From: Hyposmocoma kahamanoa
Lineage: Eukaryota; Arthropoda; Insecta; Lepidoptera; Cosmopterigidae
Assembly (NCBI RefSeq): GCF_003589595.1
Contig: NW_020653726.1
Span: 17,691,425-17,755,424, forward strand
DNA: 64,000 bases
Direction: 5' to 3'
This document shows, in pieces, positions 27,701 through 37,955 of this stretch. Positions within the stretch are counted from its first letter, which is position 1; the number at the start of each line of letters is the position of its first letter. The notes below the pieces were generated by a model that saw only the letters and a list, made by a program, of their open reading frames with translations, was not told the DNA's origin and did not search any database. The position numbers and the translations under genes are program-made.

Positions 27701-30351
27701 TCAATTTAATAATAATTATAGTGTTAGTTTTAGTGGATCTTAGTAAATAAGCTGCCATGAAAGTGAATAACGTTTTTATCTATTTATCTATTAAAGATTT
27801 AAAGAAATGGAGCCGAAACTTTTTTTATGATATTTAATGATGAGACGAACTAGTCGTGCACCTGGTGGTAAGCAACACGTCTACCTATAACAGTTGCTGT
27901 ACCACTCAGAGTTTTAAATTACAAAGACCTGTCAGATACTGCCACTGCGCCATGAAGAGACATGAAGTTGACAAGTTATATGTACCTGTAACTTCACCAG
28001 CACCCTTGCCCTTCAAAACCGGAAAGTAGGAATGGTCATATTACTGCTCAAGAAATTGTGGCAGTACTTCGCTAGACGAACTCTTTCACAAGGAGGGCTG
28101 TTACTAAACTAAGCAGTATTATTAGTCAAACTTACGACCAGTGAAGGTCTGATGGATGCCATTGGTGTACACAGCTTCCTGTGGCGGGGGTTGTCCATTG
28201 GCGGTTTGCGCCGCCATATTGAACCCCGGCATGGTCGGCGAAGGCAACGAAGGCAGTGCGCCGTTTAATGGCTGCGCGCCACCGGTGCCTATCGCCAGAC
28301 CAGAGAAGTTTTCTGTAACCGCAAAAGTATTAGAGGATAATTACTGCCTATTTCCATGAAGATAGTTTGTACATGTAAGAAGGGCTTCGTTTTCACTCAC
28401 CGGGGGTACTGTTCGATAACAAGTGGATGAATTCGTTCGATGACGAATCTAATATTATCTGACTCTACAGTTTATATTTATTAATGCAAAGATCGAATAC
28501 TTAGAAAAAAATCCTTCGATCCCTGGATTCGAACCAACGTTTGCCAAACGCTGTGCCAACTAAGCCACGGAACTAGCGGACCTTACGAATTTTTCTATGT
28601 GCTTGTTGCCGATCTTTTGGTTTTTAACGACTTTATTGCTATAGCGCCAGCTGTAAAATAGTTGTATTTTGATACAAGTGCGGAAAGTTAGTCATTATTC
28701 ACGAGTCTCGAAGCTTCGAGGCGAAAATGACAAATCCACACGTGTATCAAACGAGGTTTTTTAATATATTTGCGAAAAAACTACATTAAAAGTAAAATAA
28801 AACTAATTTTATTTCTTCGTATTCAGCCACATTAAAATTACTATTTTAGTCGCGCGGTGCGCGTAATACTCACCTCCGGTCATTGCTAATAATCAATCAG
28901 CCATCTTTATGGAAAATATTTTGGTATTTTTAAATGTAACCCGTTGCTTTATAAAATACCTATGCAATTTAAACAAATAAGGTGTTTGTAAGTAATTAGA
29001 AGTTTCATTGACGAATGGCTTCGTCACAAAGCACATAAATACTAAATAAATATACAACCTCTTTAGTTCTATGTTTAAGACTTGAAACAACAGTAAATTA
29101 AAGAAAATGGAAAAGTAAAGAGCACTAGTGCGAAAAATCCAACTTTCACGATTTGTAGTACGAAAAATACCACGTTTTGAGCAACTATATTCAAAAATAT
29201 ATTTCTTCACTCAGGCAGGTACCTTTACAGGTACCAGCAGCTGACAGGAGATGTCGTTAGAGAAGCCGAGAGTTTATATTTATTTAGTAAGCCAGTTTAC
29301 CAGAAGTGGGAGGTACGACGGAGTTGGCCATGCCGTTGAGCGCGTGGGAGGCGAGTGCCGTCATTGGACTGATGTAGCCTTGCGCAGTTGCCGCCACCAT
29401 CAGCGCCGCTTGTTGCTGCTGATACAACAATTACTTTGTAAACTATTTGAAAGTTTTCCAAATTAACAAAGTTTTTAGTAAAATACTATGAATCAAAAAC
29501 CCCTGGAGACGCTGCTTCTATTTTTGTAGGTAGCTTTATCAATTGCTACTTGATTTATTAGCTCTATTATGTATAGTATAGTATTTTTTCAACATTGCTT
29601 TGCCAAGAATACTTAGAGCGATGCCACACGGGCGCTGCCGGTGTGTTGTGTCGTCGCAACGCTGTGATTTCAACGCACCGAGTGTCACACGAGCAATGCG
29701 GTCTCCCCGTTTCGTCTTCTGGCCCTTGTCCCACGCGTTCAGCAGGTACTCTAACTAACTTTAACGTTACTAACTGTAACGTGATAGACGCAGTAACGAT
29801 GTTCTATTGTGTACGCCAGAAACAGTCTCCACTCGCTAGAATGAGTACCTGGTTATCGTCGGCTCACTGCTAACCGTACGCGTTCCGCTCGGGGCGTGCT
29901 CGTGAACCACGTAACCACACTATGATTTTTATTAATGTACCTTGCAACGGTTAAGGTTACAGCTCGCTAGTGAGTACCCGGCTTTCCGCGCACCATGAGG
30001 GGCATATAGTTCTAGTTTACACGTAGTATAAAGCAGCGTCACCACTCAGGCGTCACAACGCTGACGCAACGCATCGTGTGGCATCACTCTTACTAGTTAC
30101 TACACCAATTGAACTTCGCTTATTTTGTTTTATATGCTCAAAGAAGCATATTTATTTTTCAGCGTTGTGCAACTTCATTAATAGTCGGTCACCTGCTCTG
30201 TGATGACCTGCGCGTAGGTGCCGTACGCGCCAAACTGGTTGAACACGAAAGGGTTGAGCAGACTCATATTGCCTGCCATCTGCTGCATTCGCCGCAGCTG
30301 CCTTTCCTTCTCGGTGTCGGCGAACTTGACTACTAAACTTGAAGATGCTCC
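24616..30351 (-). CDS. bru (CELF family, paralogue uncertain): CELF/Bruno-family RNA-binding protein, C-terminal seven exons (5' part outside window)
   Basis: CELF/Bruno proteins bind GU-rich RNA and control splicing, translation and mRNA decay. Seven exons on the minus strand join in frame: 30351-30193, 29418-29301, 28312-28136, 27447-27352, 26713-26636, 25716-25558 and 24743-24616, giving about 304 C-terminal residues. The first visible exon holds the end of RRM2 ([20 protein letters not shown]). The middle exons form the Ala/Pro/Gln-rich linker, and the last two encode RRM3 with RNP2 LFIYHL and RNP1 KCFGFVSF split by the last intron. The product ends [20 protein letters not shown], the family's usual C-terminus. 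Most introns are phase 1. RRM1 and the start of RRM2 are not seen up to 64 kb, implying an intron over 33 kb. Which of the insect bruno paralogues this is cannot be settled by eye. Confidence 0.95.
24838..25029 (+). mobile_element. Family T element with tRNA-like body
   Basis: Left arm TTACTCCACTAGTTTGTTAT and AATACAAAGATCGAAC; then GGCTTAGTTGGCTTAGCGTC and GATTCGAATCCAGTCGGAT (B box intact); right arm TAATAATTATAACAAACTAG. It lacks most of the left half of the longer copies. It lies in the last bruno intron, in antisense to the gene. Confidence 0.8.
25405..25520 (+). repeat. Family F arm fragment
   Basis: Contains TTATCCGGATCTAAATTGCG, AACCAACGTTTCGGACC and TGCAGGTCCCAAGGTCACAG, matching the left arm of the foldback element at 15829-16339 with several changes. 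It lies within 40 bp of a bruno exon donor. Confidence 0.75.
25558..25716 (-). CDS. bru: Bruno exon: first half of RRM3
   Basis: Encodes [20 protein letters not shown], then [20 protein letters not shown] and [12 protein letters not shown], ending one base into the Gly of RNP1. The donor GTAAGT follows 25558. The first acceptor (TTTCCAG ending at 25717) is chosen because CSISG appears in insect Bruno proteins as I remember them. A second in-frame acceptor (ATTTCAG ending at 25702) would start the exon at 25701 and drop five residues. Confidence 0.94.
26636..26713 (-). CDS. bru: Bruno linker exon ([16 protein letters not shown])
   Basis: Completes an Ala codon split with the previous exon, then reads [20 protein letters not shown] and PAQRD, ending one base into a Gly codon. 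Acceptor TTCAACAG and donor GTAAGT fit. This Pro/Gln-rich segment precedes RRM3 in CELF proteins. The assembly gap falls in the intron upstream of this exon. Confidence 0.92.
26800..27199. other. Assembly gap (400 N)
   Basis: A run of 400 undetermined bases in a bruno intron. The flanking exons join in frame as FPGV-A-YPAVYG, so no obligatory coding exon needs to lie in the gap, though an alternative exon could. Confidence 0.99.
27352..27447 (-). CDS. bru: Bruno linker exon (Ala-rich, [12 protein letters not shown])
   Basis: Reads [20 protein letters not shown], then [11 protein letters not shown] and one base of the next codon. LPNG-(x)[17 protein letters not shown] is a recognisable CELF/Bruno linker block. 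The acceptor region reads CAGCAG, so two acceptors three bases apart (a NAGNAG site) could include or omit one residue. Donor GTGAGT. Confidence 0.92.
27826..28112 (+). repeat. Family X copy in bruno intron
   Basis: Contains GACGAACTAGTCGTGCACCT, AGCAACACGTCTACCTATAA, ATGAAGTTGACAAGTTATAT and CTCTTTCACAAGGAGG. Its end lies about 20 bp from the donor of the exon at 28136-28312. Confidence 0.78.
28136..28312 (-). CDS. bru: Bruno linker exon ([18 protein letters not shown])
   Basis: Reads [40 protein letters not shown], then [18 protein letters not shown] plus one base. [22 protein letters not shown] and AVYTNG are strong Bruno linker signatures. The donor is taken as GTAAGT at 28135. The exon begins with AA, completing a Glu codon if joined directly to the exon at 29301. 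Confidence 0.9.
28468..28660 (-). mobile_element. Family T element, minus orientation
   Basis: TATTAATGCAAAGATCGAAT, AAAAATCCTTCGATCC, GGATTCGAACCAACGTTTGC and GTGCCAACTAAGCCACGGAA give the tRNA-like body inverted. The far side ends AACGACTTTATTGCTATAGC. Confidence 0.8.
28663..29205 (+). repeat. Family D repeat, copy 1
   Basis: Left end TTTGATACAAGTGCGGAAAG with TCATTATTCACGAGTCTCGA; right end GTGCGAAAAATCCAACTTTC and ACCACGTTTTGAGCAAC. The same blocks occur inverted at 58206-58880. The left ~100 bp is itself a foldback (TTTGATACAAGTGCGG versus CACGTGTATCAAA). Confidence 0.7.
29301..29418 (-). CDS. bru: Bruno linker exon ([15 protein letters not shown])
   Basis: Reads [20 protein letters not shown], then [19 protein letters not shown] plus one base. 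The acceptor region again has CAG directly after AG, so a three-base shift of acceptor is possible. Gln/Ala-rich composition and ALNG(L/M)ANSVVPPTS are typical of the family. It follows the RRM2 exon in phase 0. Confidence 0.92.
29616..30089. mobile_element. Harbinger-like MITE in bruno intron
   Basis: The left end GAGCGATGCCACACG and inverted right end GAGTGATGCCACACG are flanked by TTA on both sides (29613-29615 and 30090-30092). A 3 bp TTA duplication is the hallmark of PIF/Harbinger transposition. No transposase frame. 474 bp long. Confidence 0.78.
30193..30351 (-). CDS. bru: Bruno exon: end of RRM2 and start of linker
   Basis: Reads [20 protein letters not shown], then [20 protein letters not shown] and [13 protein letters not shown], phase 0 at both ends. 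G(C/A)[14 protein letters not shown] is the end of RRM2 in CELF proteins; [12 protein letters not shown](T/A)YAQ is a Bruno linker block. The donor is GTGACC, weaker than the others. This is the most 5' bruno exon visible. Confidence 0.93.
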
Positions 30352-31374
30352 CTGCAACAAAAGAATGGTACATTATTTTTCACTCTACAATGCAAACCTC
30401 ATCACAATTTGTAACTACATATATGTCCTTGGTTTTTTTAGCAGATTTGTTCATAAATAGTACCGCAGTATAGTTGTTCATAGTAGTATAACAAATAGTA
30501 TATATAATTTTGTCATTATCCTTAAATATGTCTATTTTAATGTTTTTAGGTGATAAAAATCTTGCTACAATTTTTCATCGCACTATTGCTGGATTATGAA
30601 GTATCGTACACATTGTTGCTACCATAAATATTGTACCCTTGAGACAAAGTGTCACATAGTAAAAACCTTTTATTTTTCATAGCCTGTTACGTTAATAGAC
30701 CGCATTTATAGGCTATAACTACGGAAGCTTTTCCTGGTAAAGCTTTTAAAAATTCAATGTTGAGAGAGGAAACTACAATACAATCGTACAGCGGTTGCGG
30801 CTTGGAGTTGGAGCATTCATTATGTATTGCAAACGGGCAAAAATGGCTTGGCTCCGTAGGCGTAGGACGCAACAGGTCGCATGCCAGCGCATGCAACAAG
30901 TTATTTTGGGCTCACATCCAAAAATGCAGCCACGGTCTGCCTAGAAACTTCCTCCTGCACTTACTGCAGGCAATTGCTTTGAATTGAACGCTTTGTTAAG
31001 ACTGTTAAGCAGCTGTTAAGTGGCTAATTGGCTTCGGTTGCTTATGTTCCATTTTCGGAGCAATTCTGTTTAATTCCATTTCGTTGTTTATTCAATTTTG
31101 CGATGAAAGGCAAATGTTTGCATTCCGCATTTGTAGTCTCTCGTATTTGTTATTGAAAGTGTTTTGCGTTTTCATTATTTTCTTTCGCAATTCCAGTGAC
31201 GGATATTGATACAGTGAATATAGTTTTGCTTTTTATTTTTTCTTAAACCAACACGTACTTATATATACCTGGATAATAATAATGTAAAAAATATTTTATC
31301 GCCATTTTTCGTATTTTTTTTACTATATGTTTGATTCTTATAAGAGCAGTGGCAGTCGAATGGCTTGACCTAAA

Positions 31375-31850
31375 TAATGTGGGTTTGAATAGGGGTTTTT
31401 GCTGAGGGGTTGATGCCGGTTTTTTACACATCAGCGGATGTCGACACGGATGCTGATTTTTGACCTTGACATCAACGGATGCTAATGCGGGTGCTGATTT
31501 TATGTACATGCTCACTGAATCTAGCTACATGAAAAAGCTTTTTGTTTTCTTTGGTATCGTAATAAAATATTATTTCAATGATTTTGTGACATTTATTTAC
31601 AAAAGAATCTATCTGCTTGAATTTTATCAGTTTCATTAAAAAAAACAGCTGAATGAACTACTTTTTCGGCGTACAGTCTGTTCCTGGAAGATTAGTAAGT
31701 TATTCCAGCGTGCCATTTACACACGACACGACTCGAAGATCCGCAATAAGTATCAGCATCGATGAATGCGGATGTCGATGCGGATATTTTAATTTATGCT
31801 GATTATCCGCAGATGCGGATGTGGATGCTAATATTCGCAACCCTCGAGCT
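31375..31850 (+). mobile_element. Degenerate hAT-like element with GCGGATG repeats, copy 1
   Basis: Shares CATCAGCGGATGTCGACACG, TCTTTGGTATCGTAATAAAA, TTCCAGCGTGCCATTTAC and TATCAGCATCGATGAATGCG with the better copy at 47959-48635. Sub-terminal GCGGATG and GATGCGG motifs recur at both ends, as binding sites often do in hAT elements. The right end reads CGCAACCCT. Confidence 0.65.
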
Positions 31851-31990
31851 TGCACCAGTTTTTTGCAATTTATGTGCGAAATTTAATTTGATATTGACCA
31901 TGAGCTTTTCGATGTAGAAAACTATCGCGAGGAACCCTGCGGCCTGCGCCCAGCAGTGGGACTATGTATCAGCTAACTATTATTTATTAT
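31850..31990 (+). repeat. Family B SINE, 3' part
   Basis: ATTTATGTGCGAAATTTAAT, ACCATGAGCTTTTCGATG and GCGCCCAGCAGTGGGACTAT followed by ATT repeats. The tRNA head and middle are missing. Confidence 0.78.
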
Positions 31991-32135
31991 AGGATTACTG
32001 ATTCTTACTTTCTCACGGTGCGTTTAAAAATACACATATTTTTTATAGCTATGTACAAAATAGAACCCATATAAATTCAAAGTCGTATTATTAGAGTGCA
32101 ATTTCCATCGTCGACGTTAATTGAATTTTTTTTTA

Positions 32136-32405
32136 TATAACATCAAGTGACGGGACTGAAAAATCGTGCGCCTGATGGTAAGCTACACGCCTGTCCATAA
32201 CAGTTACAGTGCCATTCAGAACTTTAAATTGCAAAGATCTGAGGGGCACTACCACTGCGCCCGTCACCCTGTTACTCTCAGGTCACTTTACCTTTCAAAA
32301 CCGGAACACAGTAATGCTGACATTACTGCTTGGCGGCAGAAATAAGTAAGGTGACAGTACTACCGTGGTCGAACTCTTTCACAAGGAGCGCTACTGCTAC
32401 TAAAT
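32136..32405 (+). repeat. Family X copy
   Basis: From CATCAAGTGACGGGACTGAA through CTACACGCCTGTCCATAACA and AACACAGTAATGCTGACATT to CTACTGCTACTAAATTAATA; a segment around TTGACAAGTCCC is deleted. Confidence 0.83.
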
Positions 32406-32859
32406 TAATAAATAATTTAAATGTACTAGTTAATATGGTAAGAAAATTTTAATCCAGTAAGAAGGAGATTAAACTTTACTATTCTATTACACGTGACTGT
32501 GTATACTTTAAATGTAATTTTTAGATTTCGTACAAAAACCGAAACTCGAAATTGAAAACGTCTGAGTACAATAAATTATTCTTACAAATATACGTTTTAT
32601 AAGATAGCTTACTATTATATTATGCATACTGTGGCCTATTTTCACCCATGGAAGCAAGCGCGTGAATATTTTATGAAGACGTCGCCCTCGGCACTCATTA
32701 TTGTTATGTTCCCAGCTATTTTCAAGAATCATGTATTGTGTAGAATTATCGATACGTAGTTTTCGATGGAGACTATCCATTGACGAACGTTTCATTGCTT
32801 TTTTAAATAGCTTTTATTAAATGTTGTGCTGTTTTATTTGTCGTGCTTTTTTTATAAAT

Positions 32860-32892
32860 ACCAAGTGAAGGGACGAACAAGTCGTGCGCCAA
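32860..32892 (+). repeat. Family X 5' stub
   Basis: AAGTGAAGGGACGAACAAGT and CGTGCGCC, cut off where the tail of the LINE fragment at 32897-33650 begins. Confidence 0.7.
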
Positions 32893-32896
32893 GAGT

Positions 32897-33650
32897 TATT
32901 TATTTATTTATTTATTTATTAGGCACACCAACAGTTACTACAATAATTCAAGAGTAAGTAATACATTTCACAAACTATTCTAATTGCGTAACCATTTATA
33001 GGCGAGCACCTCAAGCAAAAATAAACATGTGTGTATAAATTAAAAGGAAAAAGAAGAGGAAACAAAAAATAACAAAAACAGTTTTAACACCAAGACACTA
33101 ACTTAAAAAGATATGTATATTTTTAAGCAGAATACAAAACGCAACAAATACTTAACCATGTTATCTGGTCGAACCAAGAAAAGTAAGAATTTTGTTTCTA
33201 AAACCTAGCCACGAGTCAATAAATATATCGGCATGTTTGGAGCAGTCATTATATAGATTAGACATGCGAGCTACAGGGGAGTTACAACCCAGTACCGTTC
33301 TACGACGAGGCGGGTGAAAAAGCCTTACATGAGATCTCGGAAGTCTGGCAGGAATCTTAAAATTTAAATTACCAAGCAATTGTGGACAGTCAACCTTATA
33401 GCGAACAATCTTATATAGGAAAACCATATCCAAAAGTTCTCTGCGCTTCGAGAGAGACGTTATTTTGAAATGTGCAAGTCTCCTGTTGTACGATTTAAAT
33501 TTTTTTGCAAGACCCACAGAGAATGACAAGTGCCATAAGAAGCGCTTTTGCACCCGTTCTAAATGTAAAGAGTTAACAGCATAGTGGGGTCGCCAAACCA
33601 CGCTTCCATATTCTAGTATACTCCTAACTAAGCCGTTGTAAATAAGTATT
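32897..33650 (-). pseudogene. Jockey-like LINE, 3' end of ORF2 with A/T-rich tail
   Basis: A 146-residue minus-strand frame (33601-33161) reads MVWRPHYAVNSLHLERVQKR, then FLWHLSFSVGLAKKFKSY and MSNLYNDCSKHADIFIDSWL. VWxPxYxxxxxxLExVQ+xFL is the conserved block downstream of the reverse-transcriptase domain in jockey-like LINEs. The plus strand starts with repeated TTTA units, the reverse complement of a (TAAA)n retroposon tail. The catalytic domain is absent: a 5'-truncated insertion. Confidence 0.82.
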
Positions 33651-33674
33651 TTCGCTCGAACGCTGCGAAAGATT

Positions 33675-33950
33675 TTACTATTTAGTTCGTCAAGGAAAGT
33701 ATTACCACCTTACTTATTTCTGTCGCCAAGCAGTAATGAGTGAGCATTATTGCGTTCCGGTTTGGAAGGGTAAGGGTGCTGGTGAAATTACAGGCACATG
33801 GGACTTGTCAACTTACGTCTCAGGGTGACAGCGTAGTGGCTGTGTCTCTAAGATCTTTGCGATTTAAAGCTCTGAGTGGCACTGAAACTGTTATGGGTAG
33901 ACGTGTCGCTCACCACCAGGGGAACGACTTGTTCGTCCCGTTACTTGAGC
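33675..33950 (-). repeat. Family X copy
   Basis: Reads inverted: TTAGTTCGTCAAGGAAAGTA, GTGCTGGTGAAATTACAGGC, ACATGGGACTTGTCAACTTA and CGACTTGTTCGTCCCGTTAC. Confidence 0.83.
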
Positions 33951-33957
33951 AGAACTG

Positions 33958-34042
33958 TAGTAACCCCTGTAAAGGGCCCGAAACGTTGGTTTGTTTGAAA
34001 AAACAAATATACGTGATTTAGATCTTAAAATAAAGTTTCACT
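33958..34042 (+). repeat. Family F arm fragment
   Basis: CCCTGTAAAGGGCCCGAAAC, GTTGGTTTGTTTGAAAAAAC and AAATATACGTGATTTAGATC match the right arm of the foldback element at 15829-16339. It abuts a family X copy. Confidence 0.8.
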
Positions 34043-34074
34043 GAACAGGCACTGGTCCTCTTTATTCATAATCA

Positions 34075-34270
34075 GGCTTTGTTTGTTATAAATTATTAAT
34101 ACAAAGATCGAACACAATGAATAATTCCTTCGATCTGACAGGACTAGAACTTGTATCTGTATGCGAATCTAGGCCAGCCGGTCTACCAATTGAGCTGCAA
34201 ATCGAGTAAGACCTTACGAATTCATCTATGCGTTTGTTACTTATCTTTGTTTTTGGGCTTTTTCGTCGCA
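34075..34270 (-). mobile_element. Family T element, diverged
   Basis: AAATTATTAATACAAAGATC, AATTCCTTCGATCTGACAGG and CGGTCTACCAATTGAGCTGC; the tRNA-like body is more diverged, but the flanks and TTACGAATTCATCTATGCG match other copies such as 59605-59850. Confidence 0.7.
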
Positions 34271-34518
34271 GCGTCACATGTGAGTCCAAACTCATCGTAC
34301 CACGATTTCGTTTAACCGAGGTAAACGACTCTTTTATGGGGAACTGTATACGTTTTTACAATAAGATTCCGGAGCATATATTAAGATTATCATTTCGTAA
34401 GTTTAAAAACTACATTAAAAATATTTTGATTGAAAAGTCATATTACAAAATTGAAGACTACGTGTTAGATAAAGATGTATGGAAAGACGATATGGCTCCA
34501 GATTGCAAACAAATTTAA
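34228..34518 (+). pseudogene. LINE ORF2 extreme C-terminus (FYNKIPEHI type)
   Basis: The frame contains LIVPRFRLTEVNDSFMGNCI, RFYNKIPEHILRLSFRKFKN and KSYYKIEDYVLDKDVW before its stop. IRFYNKIPxxIxxLxxxxFKxxVK...YYxxxxYLxDKxxW recurs at 39851-40090 on the other strand, defining one LINE family. Only the C-terminal ~70 residues remain; the start overlaps the family T fragment. The 3' flank ends TTTGACTTTGACTATG. Confidence 0.75.
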
Positions 34519-34784
34519 TTCAAAGTGTATTCCATAGCATTTAAATTTATTTGAAAAGAGCAATCCCAAGAGTTTCTAGCTCGTTCTTCTCAGGGAACGA
34601 GCGTAGTGCACGAGCATTAGCTTAAAAGTAGTTTAAATGTGACTTTTCAAGTGTAAATTTATTTTACCTATAAATGATTCTTTGACTTTGACTATGCCAG
34701 CTTTTTCTCCATTCAACCAGGTACCTTTAAAAAAATAACGATATTCAATCAGGCTTTATTTCTTCTTCAATGGAAGTTTGAGTA

Positions 34785-34990
34785 GCAGTGGCTCCTTGTG
34801 AAAGTGTTCATCCAGGGCTACTGCTATTTACTATTACTGCCGTCAAGCAGTAATGAGAGCATTAATGCTTTCCGTTTTGAAGATTAAGGGTGCTGGTGAA
34901 TTTGTAGGCACATGGGGCTTGGTTTAGGGTGCAGGCGCAATGGACTGCCACTGCTACCACCAGGCGCACGACTTTTTCGTCCCTGATATT
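34785..34990 (-). repeat. Family X copy, degraded
   Basis: TAGCAGTGGCTCCTTGTGAA, CAAGCAGTAATGAGAGCATT, GGTGCTGGTGAATTTGTAGG and CACCAGGCGCACGACTTTTT are recognisable; internal parts are lost. Confidence 0.75.
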
Positions 34991-34994
34991 CGTC

Positions 34995-36600
34995 GCTTGA
35001 TATCATAAAACATAATATAAATATCATATATCAATATGTGATTTCAAATTGAAATTGAGGTTGGGTACTAAATTCAGCATTTCTGTTTACTTACTTACTT
35101 AACAAAACATTAAAATCTTGTTACTTACTACATAGTCGTAGTTTTGTTAATGTTGTAACAAAATATGGGCAATAAACTAAGAATATTGCACTTGAAGTCA
35201 TTACACTCTCGTTTCATCGCCTCCCCTGTTTTAAACAAGCACGTTTTATACTCGGCTTACAGAGCTGCGTCTCTACAAACTGTTCTTAAAAAAATGTTTT
35301 ATATTTTATGTACCTTTTTTTCATACTCTACGGGCCCTTTTTTACTTTATTTCTATGTAAATTTAGCCAATTTAGTCCTTTTGTGAAAAATATATTTAAA
35401 TTTCCTTGTTCAACCTAATTAAATTTTAAGGCTTTCCTACTTGGGCATCACCTTGATTCAAAATAATACCTGCTTCTTGTTGTGCTTTTTATATTTTATT
35501 TACATTTTGTTAGAGGTGGTTACACTGGGAAACGGGGGTACACAAAAGAAACACGTATCTATAGATTGGAATCTTATAATCGACTTCCAACTTCCGAGTG
35601 GTCCGTGTGGAAAATAACGCACGCGCAACAACTTCACTTATCATCTGTATACATAACCCAATACTTGCGCTCTTACTTCATCCTAACCACGCTCTGTTTC
35701 AGAGCGGCTTTGTTCCAAGATTTGTCACCACGCAGTCTGGTTAACTTTACTGCGTATTTTACAACGCAATCGTAAGTTCCTTGGGGCCCATTTGTTACAA
35801 TGTTTCGTATTAAGAGGTCCATATTAGTCTGCTAATTGTTGTTGCAAGTTCACTTTCGGCTCGACCGTGATTTACCGTGTTTGTTCCTGAAATAGGGTTG
35901 GAATTGTTGCTCTGGGGTTATATCATGTTTATTATGGGATAGGTGTACTTTCATAATTATATGTATAACTATGTAGTGGTACTTTCGTACATCTAAATGT
36001 GTACCTTACTGAACTAATTTTTTGGTAGGAAGAAACATCTTTCGGTTCAACAGTTATTTTTTATTTCGTCTAGTTTTACTCTAAATTTATTTTACAATAA
36101 CTTCATAAGGACTAGACAGTGTTCTATACTGATTTAAACTTCCACAATTTTCACAAATTAATTGATTTTAAAATCGGGACGTGTGTAGCCTCTTAGAGAC
36201 CACAGACAATAAATATATTGTTGCAATTGGGTCCCAATTTTAAAATCAAGCAGTGTTCTATTTCGTATTATATATTTTTTTCAGTAACATGACAAAATTT
36301 ATTTAGTAAGTCTGGAACTCCTTGAGATGTATTCTTCCTCATCTGTTATTCTAAGAAATGGGTGGCATAAAATCTACAAAGCATAGACTACAATAAACGC
36401 AAGGTAATCGTGTTGTTTGACGATTGTGATGGGGCATACATCAAGGAAATTTATTCTCTACCTACAGACGTTCCCGGCTCCATATAGCGTCTGATGTATT
36501 GCTAGAGATGGGAGATTATTTGGAGTAATCTAATCGATAGTGTCACCATTGTGACAAGCTCAAGTGTTAAAGTAACAAAATGCTTTATTGAAAAAAATCC
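34995..36600. other. Stretch without recognised gene or repeat
   Basis: AT-rich sequence with short open frames of low conviction (35165-35386 and 35482-35775). I see no family motif in either. Confidence 0.45.
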
Positions 36601-36639
36601 CTAAGCTGGATTTGAATATATATATTCCGCATTGGAAAG

Positions 36640-36890
36640 GGGATGGGGAAGGGAATAATGGATCATTTGTGGACTAGACTAGGCTTCCATCCCTATGTTG
36701 TGAATATTCCAAGGATTTGCAAGAAGCATTACGCCTCTACATGTATATGGCGAACGGCTATGGAGCTAAATTTTCTGCCTGAAGACTTATTTCCTGAAAG
36801 CTGTAACTTGTTTTGAGCTAGCGAATAGGCATTTTTTAGGTGTACATTCTCCATCGTCGACCTCTTCGTCACCGCCAGGTGAGATGGAGG
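36640..36890 (+). pseudogene. LINE C-terminal fragment (RLGFHPYVVNIPRI type)
   Basis: A plus-strand frame reads RLGFHPYVVNIPRICKKHYA, then STCIWRTAMELNFLPEDLFP, ESCNLF and stop. It is the same conserved C-terminal block as on the minus strand at 43446-43225. The following ATCGTCGACCTCTTCGTCA matches the family's 3' region. Truncated, no catalytic domain. Confidence 0.72.
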
Positions 36891-37721
36891 GCAAATGCGC
36901 AGTTATTTCTTTATAAAAAAAGGATAATATTGTACACCTGAACTGGCAGACTATGGAGTTCTAAGCAATGTAATTGTTATGCAATAAATGCATTCTTATT
37001 TTAATAAATGTATCTAGGTCGGAATAATATTTGTGTTACAGAAGATTGCAATGCGAAATAATTTAGAATTGCAAAACCGATATATGTTGCGCGTTTCTAA
37101 TAACTTATTTAGAGAAAAATGAACATTGTAATTCTGATTGTCATCTGCAAATTTGTAAAGAAAAACAATGTGCTGTCGCATCCCTATTTATAGTTGTCAG
37201 TGAATAGGCACTGCGAGTAGAGACTGGTGGACAGATCGAGATCAACAGTAAATAACCGAGAGACGTAGGGCTTCCTGTCGACTGCCCTAATGTGTTTGGC
37301 ATGAGCGGTAGCGGAAATTGTATTATAAAACAAAATTAACAATAATTCAGACAATGGCTACCTTGTGTATTTTATCTATCATCAGAAACTTCTTATATAA
37401 ATTCTACACACTAATTGACAACGCAGACTTCCTTCGTCCCTTAAGTGCCAAATAAGAATAAGAAAAAAATCCGATATGTCTCTTGAAATACGAATCACAC
37501 AAATTTTATAGACAATTGGTATTGGTTGATGATTTCTCGTCTTTAATATTAAGCCTGCAGTGCAGTGTCGTACAGAGATCGAGAACTACAATAAATAGCC
37601 GAGAGATAGAGGGTTTCCTGTAAACTGCACTAATGTGCTCACCACGAGCGGCAGCGGGAGCGGAAATACTGAAATACTGGCAGTATAGGGTTGATACTAA
37701 CATGCAACTATCAATTTTACT

Positions 37722-37955
37722 GCCTCAGTGGCCGAACGGTTACCATGCCGGACTGCCACGCAGAGGTCCCAGGTTCGATTCCCGGGCCGGGAGAAATATT
37801 TGTATGGCCTACAATTATTTCTCTCGTGAGTTTGGGTGTAATTTGTGGTTGTCTATATGTGTGTCCATGGCACCCGCGACACAGGGTTTCCCTAGTGCGG
37901 GGCTATGTTGAGTGTGTGCGTTATTTATATTTATATTATATTATTTATATTTATT
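37722..37955 (+). repeat. Family A tRNA-derived SINE, most complete copy
   Basis: Head TGCCTCAGTGGCCGAACGGT and CATGCCGGACTGCCACGCAG with B box AGGTTCGATTCC, then TTTCTCTCGTGAGTTTGGGT, GGGTTTCCCTAGTGCGGGGC, TGAGTGTGTGCGTTATTTAT and an AT tail. Confidence 0.9.

Noticed and set aside
28391..28411. An 8-nt microexon (TACCCCCG) before GTGAGT on the minus strand in bruno
   Set aside because: Its length would break the frame between the neighbouring phase-1 exons.
28893..29210. 105-codon minus-strand frame inside family D
   Set aside because: The other family D copy does not preserve it over its length and it has no motif; it is AT-rich repeat sequence.
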